Of a stretch of DNA of 64,000 bases, positions 19,902-29,006 are shown in pieces. A program made the position numbers and the translations under genes. The stretch is from Flectonema sp. DT1601 (lineage: Eukaryota > Euglenozoa > Diplonemea > Diplonemida > Diplonemidae): NCBI GenBank assembly GCA_964019425.1, contig OZ025812.1, positions 883,027 through 947,026 on the forward strand, written 5' to 3'. How positions within the stretch are numbered: position 1 is the first letter of the stretch; every line of letters begins with the position of its first letter. A model generated the notes under the pieces. That model was given only the letters and a program-made list of their open reading frames with translations, was not told the DNA's origin and did not search any database.

Positions 19902-21400
19902 GATCACAGCTGCAACGTGAGAGTTGCCATTCATTTTTGGGTACAGAAACGATGGTTGTTTTCGATGATATGCAGGCAAGCCTGTCACAAACTACACAGC
20001 ATTAGTTGACCCGTATATCTGTGGGTGTCTGAAGATAGTTTATTCGGAGGGGGGAAGAAATATAAAAAAAAAAAAATCTTAATCTCCCTCTTCTTAATAT
20101 CCCAGGTTCTGCTTTTACAAAAGCTTCCCCACACTCAATTTTTTTTTTTTTTTTTTTTTTAATTAATTTTTTTGTTTAAAAAAAATAATCATATTTAGGT
20201 TGCTTATCTATATTTCTTATATCTGCCCTTCTGCTGCTTAACTCGCTGCTAATTTTTTTTTAGAAATTCAGAGTCCTTAGTATGTGCTATCTAAAATTTA
20301 TTTATAAGTCTGTCCTCCGATCTGTGTAATCGGTTCTGTTAATAGTGTGTCAGTTATTTATTTATTTATTTATTTATTTTTTTTTTTTTTTCATCCCCCG
20401 ACTGTTGGTAGCAATCAGGTTTTGGCTTAACCTTATATTAGTTATTACGGTATCATGTTATCTCTTGTTTTTTTTTTCTTCTTCTTCTTCTTCTTCTTCT
20501 TTTTAATGTTTGCTTATGTACAATCACGATTCCGAATTTATAGTGGTGGACTACGACGGGGACATTCTTGTTGAATGTTTTCACAGAAGTTCGTCTTGCG
20601 TACTACCCCCTCTGTGATTGATTAGTTTGAGAGAGTCTCTGGCTCGTCGTTTCCACAGCTAGGGGAGTTTTTTACCTTATCAAGATTACGAACAAATATA
20701 AAGATGTATGTTCCCTTTTTTTTTTTTTTTTTTTTTTTTTTTGTTGTTGCAAAAATCAACAGCCCAATTCCATATTGGCAACACTCATCTTCGTCACACA
20801 CACAAGTGATCGACAGTGTTTTTTTCCCTTCACGACAGATTTACTGTAGTAGTTTGAGGTTAAGCTGATTTTTCCTTTTGTCCCCCTCTCCACCTTTTCA
20901 AAGGCTAAGTTAAGCATCACCATAGTTCACTGTATCCTTAACAGATGTTAAACTTAACGTTTTTTTATGTTAATATGATACGAAAACAGTTGTATTTTAC
21001 AAAATTCAAAAAAATCAATTTCCCCCTGGGTTCAAATCCCCCTCAACCTTTTTTTCCTTTTTTTTTCCCCCGAATCTTTCAGCAGTGCATAATAGATATG
21101 TCAATCTTACTGCGTGATGCTTGCATTTCTCTTTTTTTTTTTGATTTTCCAGTCTTTAGTTTGAAGAGCTGCTTGCTAAGGAATTGACAATACTGTGCAC
21201 ACGGTATTGTATTTGGTAGACAGTTAGGCACAAATTTACATGGGTGCTCATGAGTTAGTTAGTTTGTTTCGATTGGTTGATAAAAAGTTACTGTCCGCAT
21301 CTTTCTTCATCGTTTTTTTTTTTTTTTTTTTTAATTTTTTTTTAAAATAATTTTTTTTAATTTTTTTCTGAGATAATGCTATCTCAGATATAAATTTAAA

Positions 21401-21433
<33 letters not shown>

Positions 21434-21483
21434 GAAAAATGATATCATGTTATGTAGAAAGACTGTAGTAATTGTTAATTGCT

Positions 21484-21518
<35 letters not shown>

Positions 21519-22735
21519 TAATACTTTCGCATTGTCATCTTAGATAGTCCTCTGATATAGCAGTGGTGACTAATTATTTATTTGATGTCGTGAGATTGTT
21601 TCTTTCCTTTTTGCTAACTAACTTTTTTCTTTTTTAAGATGACCACCCACTTTTATGGACCACTGACCCGTTGTTTTCAAGACAGTAAAAAAAAACAAAA
21701 ACAAAAAAGATTTTTTCAGTTGCCTGTTTGTTTCATTTGTTTATGTGAAAAAAAAAAAAAAAAAAAAATAAGAAGGGAAATAATTCAATAAAAATAAAAT
21801 CTGAATCTAAATCTGTTCTCTTTCTTTTTTTTTTTTTTCATTCCCCCATGTTGTGGGAATCTCTCTCTTCAGTTTTTCTATTCGATTGCTACCACCGATA
21901 ACATTTTTTATGTAGTAGCTTTCATTTTAACTATCCCTAAAAATACCCAATCGCCATATTTATGAGAAAAAAAAAATCTTGTTTTTGGCAAAAGGGGGAA
22001 AATGACTCTGATGCCCATGGCGGTAGTGTGGTGGGAGGAATGCTGCGTGTTTTCGCGAAAAAAAAAATCTGAGGGGTTTACTGTTCTCGTCTGATTCTCG
22101 TGGGCTTCCCCGGGGGTTTTGACTATAACTATAACTAACCACTAGTGCAGATAGAACACAGTCAGGCATGTAGCCGCTGCAGTGAAACAAACAAGAGATG
22201 ACGACATTATTTGCATGTGTGCACAACCCTTTCGCTGAGCACACCACAAAAATCTTGCTAAGTCGACAACATCTGCGTCCCAGCACTTTTTTCACACACA
22301 ACACTAGCCCTTCAAAGTTAGAAGGTTTTTTCGAATTCTTTTCGGCCCACTGGGTGCAAACTTAAAGTGTGTATTCAACGTGTGGATAGGGGACTTTCAC
22401 CCTGTCATACATCAAGTCACCCCTTTTCCATTTTGTCTATTTTCTCAAAAAAGCCAGAAAAAAAAAAAAAAAAAAAAAAGGGTTTTGACGTGGTCCTATA
22501 ATTATTAAAAAAAAAAAAAAACAAAACAAAAAAACAATACTTCATTCTGCTACAACAGAAAAAGTGAAAGCGCTTAAGGAAATCCATAAGTAGTATAACT
22601 GAATTCTTCTTCTTCATTTTTTTTTTTTTTTTTTTTTTAAAAAATTATTTTCAACACCGTCACAACAGTACTATTTTAGTATTTTTTTTTTCGCCCTCTC
22701 TCAGATTTTAAAAAAAAAAAAAAAAATATTACAAA
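19902..22735. other. Gene-free gap between VWA 3 and VWA 4
   Basis: No gene supported in 2.8 kb. Features are a TTTA microsatellite (about 20356-20380), a TTC run (about 20478-20502), many T and A tracts over 15 bases, and a degenerate motif gcaatcaggttttggcttaa (20411) resembling 5028 and 15461. Bases 21028-21043 look like a tRNA B box (ggttcaaatcc) but no tRNA can be built around it. The stretch 21970-22330 is less A/T-rich but has no credible frame. Confidence 0.6.
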
Positions 22736-23545
22736 ATGCCAGTTAATCCAAGAAATCAACGAGAACTGTCATGCAGCATGTTGAATGGAGGGTATACAGG
22801 ACCACAGCCAACAGCACCAGATGCCTATATGGTAATGCAAAATGATAGTTATGAAGAAAAATTAAGAAAATTGCAATGGGTGTTAAGTAGACATCAGGTG
22901 TCTGTTGCTCAGGCTGACGAATTGATCAGACTGACTGAAATGAAAATTGTATTTATTTGTGATGACTCTGGTTCGATGAATATGTCTGCTGGACATGGAG
23001 GAAAAAGCAGATGGGATGAACTTCGTGAAACAGTTTGTAAGTTTTTAGAGATTGCGGTCTATCTCGTCGACTCCGTTGATGTTTATTTCCTAAACAGACC
23101 GTCAATTTTAAATATTCGAGATTGGAGCGATCCTCGCATTGGACATTCATTTCGTGAAAAACCCAGAGGAAGTACACCACTCGCAAAGGCTACTGGTAAT
23201 CTCTCCACCGGTAAACCAACACTTCTACTGATCGCCACTGATGGAGAACCTGACGAAGGCATCATGGTTTTTCGTAGTGAATGCATGAGACTCATAAGCT
23301 CTAATTATAAGATTCAAATCCTTGCCTGTACCAATGATAAAAGGGAACTTAAGTGGCTTGATGAATTCGACAAACAATTCCCTGAAATAGATGTGATGGA
23401 CGATTATGAATCAGAGAGAAAACAAGTTCTCAGAAAAAGACGTGTTACTACATTCAATAAGGCTGATTACGTGGTTAAGGGTCTTCTTGGACCGGTTGTT
23501 AAGCGATTTGATAAAATGGATGAAGGATGTTGTACTGTTATGTAG
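22736..23545 (+). CDS. VWA-domain CaaX protein 4 (subtype beta, CTVM)
   Basis: A 269-residue protein starting at MPVNPRNQRELSCSM. The VWA domain carries an intact MIDAS: DSGSMN near residue 81, Thr in RGSTPL, Asp in ATDGEPD. The pre-domain helix SVAQADELIRLTEMK is nearly the same as in VWA 2, so both are beta subtype. The C-terminus DEGCCTVM-stop ends in a CaaX box; Met in the last position favours farnesylation, so the enzyme preference differs from VWA 2 (CVIL) although the bodies are close relatives. The tail FNKADYVVKGLLGPVVKRFD is shared with all sisters. It is the last of the tandem array. The ligand and the membrane are unknown. Confidence 0.93.
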   Translation: MPVNPRNQRELSCSMLNGGYTGPQPTAPDAYMVMQNDSYEEKLRKLQWVLSRHQVSVAQADELIRLTEMKIVFICDDSGSMNMSAGHGGKSRWDELRETVCKFLEIAVYLVDSVDVYFLNRPSILNIRDWSDPRIGHSFREKPRGSTPLAKATGNLSTGKPTLLLIATDGEPDEGIMVFRSECMRLISSNYKIQILACTNDKRELKWLDEFDKQFPEIDVMDDYESERKQVLRKRRVTTFNKADYVVKGLLGPVVKRFDKMDEGCCTVM

Positions 23546-23900
23546 TTATATATATTTTTTAAAAAAAAAAAAACTTTCTAGAGGGGTTACAAATTAGTTG
23601 GACTGGCGTTCTTGTTCTTCTTGAGTGAGGCTGGCTTTGAATTCAATTTATTTTCTGTTGAGTTTACTTTCCCATAGCCTTACTGTGTTCTCTCATGTCG
23701 TCATCGGAAAGATTTTCCTTTCTTTCAGTCCATCAGTAAAGTCGGAACTGAAAGAGAGCATGGTTGAATGTCATTATTTGTTTATTTTTTTTATGTTCTT
23801 TTTTTACGATGTCTTAAAAAAAAAAAAAATAATAATTATACATAAACATTGACAATCAGCATAGTGCTTTTGGATCACTTTTTTTTAAAATTCTTTTTTT

Positions 23901-24010
23901 GTACCTCCAAGCCCATTGTTCACTAGAAAAGAGAAATTGTGGCAGCGTAACTAGCCAATTCCTTTATTAGGATTTTGTGCCCAGTTTGCGCACAAACAGA
24001 ACAAAAGTGT
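23901..24010. repeat. Repeat shared by the 3' flanks of VWA 2 and VWA 4 (copy 2)
   Basis: It matches 18437-18545 over about 110 bases with scattered substitutions and small gaps. Confidence 0.7.
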
Positions 24011-24310
24011 CACATTGAACAGTCTAATCACGTTGCTGTTTTCTCGTAGCTCTATATGTATTGGGGGGATGCTCAGTACGCGGTGTATCGAACTTCTTTT
24101 ATCTTCACAATAATAATGTAATTTCGAATTTTTCCCTCTCTTTTTTCCGTTTTTCAGTTTCTGCTATTTAAAAAAAAAAAAAAAAAAAAGAAACTTCACG
24201 TCTTTTCGCTGTTTTTTCGTAAAGTTGTTAGTACAGTGAATAAGTTGTGAATAAGCAATTTTAAAAAACTAGTATTGTTGATTCGGTTTTTTATTTCCTG
24301 TCTGCTCGCA

Positions 24311-24410
24311 CGGGCGGTGGGTTTAGGTAGTCATTTGTTCCAGGTTATTCTACGTCTCTTATCGTCTGTGAGAGTCTCAAGGTTGGCTGGTAGCGATATA
24401 ACTGTTACCC
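24311..24410. repeat. Local repeat, copy 1 of 2
   Basis: It matches 25579-25688, with shared blocks tttaggtagt, ggttattctacgtctctta and gtctgtgagag. No open frame. Confidence 0.65.
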
Positions 24411-25031
24411 CTGTTGAGCTTTTTCCTGGCTTTTTTTTGGCTTCCTAGGCTTCGTAAATAAATATAAAATAAAATTTTCTTTATTTTAGAAGTCGTTTCT
24501 GCTGTCATTCGTAGTTTTGATTATTTTCAGAAATGGAAATAATATTATAATTCTGACTCTCGTCTCTCTCTCTCTCTCCTCCTTGGAGACTCTCCTTGGA
24601 AAAAAGAGAAGTGTGTGAGAAACATTTATTATAATGTAAAGTTCTTCTTTTGTATTCAGTTTTTATCTCAGCTAACTTATTTCTGTGTAAAGACCTGCGG
24701 TGTTCTTCCCGGATGCGATCTTTTTCGTATCGTATCCCCTTCTGCATTATCGGTAGTGCTTAATTTTATATTAATGACCACTACGTTGTTACTCAACACT
24801 AATCGCGAACCATGCAAACCCTCACGTTTTTTTACCCTAATTTATTTAAGGTGAGTACTCCGTTAGTAGTGTAATGGGGAATTATTTATGTTTGTTTGTT
24901 TTTTAAATAATAAAATTGCACAATAGACAATGGTGTACAGTTTGTAATGTAAAAAAAATTCGTATTTTTTTTAACACAACTTTTGTTTTTTTTACTTTTA
25001 TTCATTTCATTTTAGTAACGTACAATTCCCC

Positions 25032-25064
25032 CTAACTAACTAACAATTTTAGTTAGTTAGTTAG
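25032..25064. repeat. TAAC/GTTA palindrome
   Basis: CTAACTAACTAAC is followed by AATTTTA and then GTTAGTTAGTTAG, a 13-bp perfect inverted repeat. It lies just left of copy 3 of the ~250 bp element. Confidence 0.8.
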
Positions 25065-25088
25065 TTAGCTCATATTCTAACAATTTTA

Positions 25089-25340
25089 GTTAGCCCAATC
25101 CTGGCGAGCTCCGATAGATTTTTATCTTTGAACGATAGCAACTTCGACATAGAATGAAGTCCCTTAGAACTTACTGATGAAGGACTAAAAAGGGACGAGT
25201 AGTATAAGATTAAGGCTCCTGAACACTACATATTCTATTACCCTTTTGATGTTAGGAAACTGTAGAAATGAATACTTTTCTTTTTACTAATCTCTACTTT
25301 TCTTATTCTCACTTTTCTGTTCTAAAATTAATGATACTAA
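25089..25340. repeat. ~250 bp interspersed element, copy 3
   Basis: It is closely similar to 7025-7254 and 15951-16200. It is flanked by the 12-bp direct repeat ctaacaatttta (25077-25088 and 25341-25352), a possible target-site duplication. A third ctaacaatttta at 25040-25051 within the palindrome weakens that reading. Confidence 0.78.
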
Positions 25341-25578
25341 CTAACAATTTTAATTGTTTACTGGTGACAGGAAGGGGAAAAAAAAAAAAAAAAAAAAAAA
25401 CCACAAAGCTCCTTAATTGTGATTACTTGCTCAACACACACACGCAGGTCTGTTTGTTTAATTTTGTTTTCTTTTTTTGCACCTGACAACATTAGTCAAG
25501 GCAAAAAGGATTATTACGGGTGTGCGTGTGTGTGTGTTTTTTTTTTAAACATACACAATTTTTATACATTACAAGGAC

Positions 25579-25688
25579 CGGCGGGTGGTGGATTTAGGTA
25601 GTTATTTGTTTTCAGGTTATTCTACGTCTCTTATTCGTCTGTGAGAGACGCACGGTTTACTCACTGGTATCGATGTGACTGTTACCCT
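25579..25688. repeat. Local repeat, copy 2 of 2
   Basis: Partner of 24311-24410, about 1.27 kb away on the same strand. Confidence 0.65.
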
Positions 25689-26274
25689 GATTCGGGTCTC
25701 TACCTAAAGATATCCCTCCTGTTCATTCAAGGCGAGACCTCATTTGGTTTAGGACTCAGATCATGCTTCTCAACTGAGCAAAGCAACACCGCTAAAGTGA
25801 TTAATTTCATCTAAACTTCAGCCATGCGAAATCTTTTTGTTTTGTTTTGTTTTTATTCAGTTATCTCGCAGGGGATCATTTTTTTCCCGTGTTAACCACA
25901 TATGGTCAAATATGACCTTTTTTTTTTTTTTTGGAACAAAAAATGTTAAAAATAAAAATTATCACTTTTCAGTGAAAAGTGAAAAATGGAATTATTGGAC
26001 TCTCTAATTGCATCCCTTCTGTTGAAGCTAATTCAACAATCTGCTAAGTGGCTACGGATTTGAGTCCTCTCTGTTGCTGTTACCTCTGCAACGTTAACTT
26101 TAGTGCACTATTCTTTTTTTAAGCAACAAACTCATATTTCTAACTAATTTTTTTTTAAATTTTGACTGATAACCATTAATACTAACTAAATATTAGTGGA
26201 GTGATTTAGGTCGTAATGTTATGTTTTGTTGTACTTGTTATTTATTGTCCTTCTCAGTACAGCACCACACGAAG

Positions 26275-28497
26275 ATGATGGTGGCAGAGGAAGCTCGGTG
26301 GCTTGTCGCAACTCAACAGCGATCCATGGAGATCACAGCTGCTGAAATGGCGAAGATGGTGGACCTAATTGGGGATCTTCAAAATAATGAGCTGAAACTA
26401 CAAATAGAGGACTCCAGAAGGAAGGTATTGGAAGGGTTTGCTGGGGTTGTAGAGTCATCGATACCCACGATGAGGGGAACTGATTTCAGTATTACTTCAT
26501 CATCTGTTGTCGTTTATAAGAATCTTTATCAGTCGGCTACTATTCTCAAGTGTGAGGAGCTGAGGAAAGCCACGGCGATGATGTTGGGCGCCCTGACGCT
26601 GCGTTCCAACATCGACATGATTGAAATTGACTACCTTGAGAATGATCTCGTGAGCGTGTTCTCTTCTCCGGAATATCCCAATTTACACAGCGAAGATCAA
26701 TTTTATGAATGCCTGGACGCTGCGATGATGTCTTTCAACAGTGAACTGAAGAAGAATCTCATACTCACACTCGATACTCATCGCCTCTCAGAGACCAAAC
26801 TGATAGAGTTTAATAACTTCATTGACGGGTACGATTGGAAGGATGACGTGCTAGAAGAGATTGACAACTCCTATTCCTATGAAGCAAAACGAATGTTCAA
26901 ATTACCTGGCAAAAACCGTTCAATCACTGTAACCAGAAATGACTTGAAGAATGAAAGATGTCGTTGGTTAATCTCATTACTCTTTGAAATAAATCCTAAT
27001 ATAGAATGTGTCCTTGATGTTTCAGGTCAATGGTACAAAGGAAAGACGCTAAATATTGACGATTTCCCTTCGTCAATCAGACACTTGTCTTTTACTAATT
27101 GTGAAAAATATTTGTCAATTGGGAATGATTTTCTTCCGAATTCTTCGTTAATTTCTGTAGACTTTTCTGGTTTTAAGAACGTCACGGCTATTGGTTTTAA
27201 TTTACTGCGAAAATGTGAATTTTTAAAAATTGTTAACTTGTCTGGTCTCGACAACGTGACAACGATCCATGAAGGTTTTTTATCAGGCTGTGAGTCTTTG
27301 ACTTCAATTTTAAATTTTTCTGTTTTCTCAAAAGTAACGAGCATAGGTAACAAGTTCTTATGTGGATGCCTGTCCTTAGCTTCTGTTGATATTTCTGTTT
27401 TACAAAGCGTGACATCAATCGGTTCTCGATTTCTACGTAATTGCAAGAAATTGAAGATCGTTGATTTGTGTAATTTTGATAAGGTCACTGTTATCGGAGA
27501 CTCTTTCTTGGATAGGTGTGAGTCTTTAGCTTCTGTTGACATTTCTGTTTTACAGAATGTGACGTCAATCGGTTCACAATTTCTGCGTCATTGTAAAAAA
27601 ATAGAATCTGTTGATCTATCGATCATTGATAAGGTGACCGATATAGGTGATTATTTCTTATCCTCATGTGAGTCTCTCAAGGATATTTCCAACTTTTCTG
27701 GTTTAAAAACTGTGAAAACCATCGGAAGCGATTTTCTATTTGGATGTGTTTCCTTAGCTTCTGTTGATATTTCTGTTTTGCAAAGTGTGACGTCAATCGG
27801 TTCTCGATTTCTTGCGAAATGTGAGAAATTAGAATCAGTTGACTTGTCTAGTTTTGATAAAGTAACCAACATAGGTGATTACTTCTTAGGTTATTGTATG
27901 TCACTGAAAGAAATTTGTAACATGGCTGGTTTAAGAAATGTTAAAACCATCGGAAGCGATTTTTTATTTGGGTGTGTGTGCCTAACTTCTGTTGATATTT
28001 CTGTTTTACGGAGCTCAGAAAAAATTGGTCCGTGGTTTCTACGTGATTGCAAGACTCTCGCATCAGTAAATTTGTGTAGTTTTGAAAAAGTAACCGACAT
28101 AGGTGATGCTTTCTTAGATCAGTGTGAATCACTGACTGATATTTCCAACATTTCCGGTTTAAGAAACGTGAAATCCATCGGAAGTGATTTTTTATTTGGA
28201 TGTCGATCGTTACCGTCTGTTGATATTTCTGTTTTACAAAATGTGACGTCAATCGGTTCTCGATTTCTCGCGAAATGTGAGAAATTAGAATCAGTTGACT
28301 TGTCTAGTTTTGATAAAGTAACCAACATAGGTGATTACTTCTTACGAGACTGTCGATCTCTGAAGGGTATTTCCAACATTTCTGGTTTAAGAAATATTAA
28401 AAGTATTGGCAGCGATTACCTAAGCGAATGCGAGTCTTTAGCTTCCCTAGAAGAATACTGTCTCGCTATATCCGAACTAGAAATTAAAGCTCGTTAG
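26275..28497 (+). CDS. BspA-type leucine-rich repeat protein with BACK-like N-terminus
   Basis: A 740-residue protein. The start MMVAEEARWLVATQQ lies 12 bases after a pyrimidine tract ending in acag; an upstream ATG at 26221 would fall before that acceptor. Residues about 90-190 (ILKCEELRKATAMMLGAL, EIDYLENDLVSVFSS, LHSEDQFYECLDAAM) look like the end of a BTB fold plus a BACK domain; this is moderate. From about residue 270 to near the end run LRR_5 (BspA-like) repeats of 24-26 residues, e.g. LASVDISVLQSVTSIGSRFL. Three alternating repeat types form a 76-residue (228-bp) superunit. Two superunits 456 bp apart (27786-27889 and 28242-28345) are almost identical in DNA. No signal peptide or membrane segment, so probably an intracellular adaptor. 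Confidence 0.9.
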   Translation: MMVAEEARWLVATQQRSMEITAAEMAKMVDLIGDLQNNELKLQIEDSRRKVLEGFAGVVESSIPTMRGTDFSITSSSVVVYKNLYQSATILKCEELRKATAMMLGALTLRSNIDMIEIDYLENDLVSVFSSPEYPNLHSEDQFYECLDAAMMSFNSELKKNLILTLDTHRLSETKLIEFNNFIDGYDWKDDVLEEIDNSYSYEAKRMFKLPGKNRSITVTRNDLKNERCRWLISLLFEINPNIECVLDVSGQWYKGKTLNIDDFPSSIRHLSFTNCEKYLSIGNDFLPNSSLISVDFSGFKNVTAIGFNLLRKCEFLKIVNLSGLDNVTTIHEGFLSGCESLTSILNFSVFSKVTSIGNKFLCGCLSLASVDISVLQSVTSIGSRFLRNCKKLKIVDLCNFDKVTVIGDSFLDRCESLASVDISVLQNVTSIGSQFLRHCKKIESVDLSIIDKVTDIGDYFLSSCESLKDISNFSGLKTVKTIGSDFLFGCVSLASVDISVLQSVTSIGSRFLAKCEKLESVDLSSFDKVTNIGDYFLGYCMSLKEICNMAGLRNVKTIGSDFLFGCVCLTSVDISVLRSSEKIGPWFLRDCKTLASVNLCSFEKVTDIGDAFLDQCESLTDISNISGLRNVKSIGSDFLFGCRSLPSVDISVLQNVTSIGSRFLAKCEKLESVDLSSFDKVTNIGDYFLRDCRSLKGISNISGLRNIKSIGSDYLSECESLASLEEYCLAISELEIKAR

Positions 28498-29006
28498 AGT
28501 TTTTTTTTTTCTTTAAAAAAAAAAGAAACATTTTTTTTATTTGAATCATGAATTTTTCCTTTTCCTTTTCCCTTTTTTTTTTTTTTTTTTTTTCAAATTT
28601 CTTTCCCTCTGCTAAGTGATGCATTTATTTGAGGCAACAGTAAGTCTCAATGCCTTGACTATAGTTGTATTTTAAACTTAACCACCCTAGTACGGGGATT
28701 CCCCAGTTTCTCTTTGAGCATCCAGTTATCTGGTACTCGGTGGCTTGTTGTATTTACTAATTATTAATTTGCTGCGAGGGGGGCTGGGTCCTACGATTTA
28801 TTATTTTTTTTTTTTGCTTTATATTTTTTTTTTTCTACTTAAAAATGCTATATTGTGCCTTACCCGTGTGTGTGTGTTGTGTGTGTTTTTTTTTTTCTTC
28901 TCTTTTTTTTTTTTTTTTTTTTTTTTTCTCTTTCTATAAACTAATTTAATATCCATTCCCATTACAGATGCTATCGCAGTATTGATGTGATAGCAATTTG
29001 AATACA
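28498..29006. other. Intergenic gap
   Basis: No gene. T tracts at 28571-28593 and 28904-28927 and a TG microsatellite at 28866-28888. A pyrimidine-rich stretch ending in acag at 28967 is the probable acceptor; a tiny out-of-frame ORF (ATG at 28968) lies between it and the start codon. Confidence 0.6.

Larger units (their letters stand above)
23546..26274. other. Gap after the VWA array, repeat-rich
   Basis: No gene supported in 2.7 kb. It holds repeats at 23901-24010 (also after VWA 2), 24311-24410 and 25579-25688 (a related pair), a TAAC/TTAG palindrome at 25032-25064, and copy 3 of the ~250 bp element. The right end (26225-26262) is pyrimidine-rich and closes with acag, the probable acceptor for the LRR gene. 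Confidence 0.65.

Noticed and set aside
20356-20502. TTTA and TTC microsatellites as a regulatory array
   Set aside because: Simple slippage repeats without conserved spacing or symmetry.
21028-21043. tRNA-like B box (ggttcaaatcc)
   Set aside because: No matching A box, acceptor stem or anticodon arm can be built around it.
21960-22304. Minus-strand frame of about 114 codons in the VWA 3-4 gap
   Set aside because: Low-complexity ends from A tracts, no domain, opposite to all other genes, and no acceptor before its start.
27027-28328. Several minus-strand frames opposite the LRR repeats
   Set aside because: They recur with the 228-bp unit and have no independent start context; shadows of the + strand gene.
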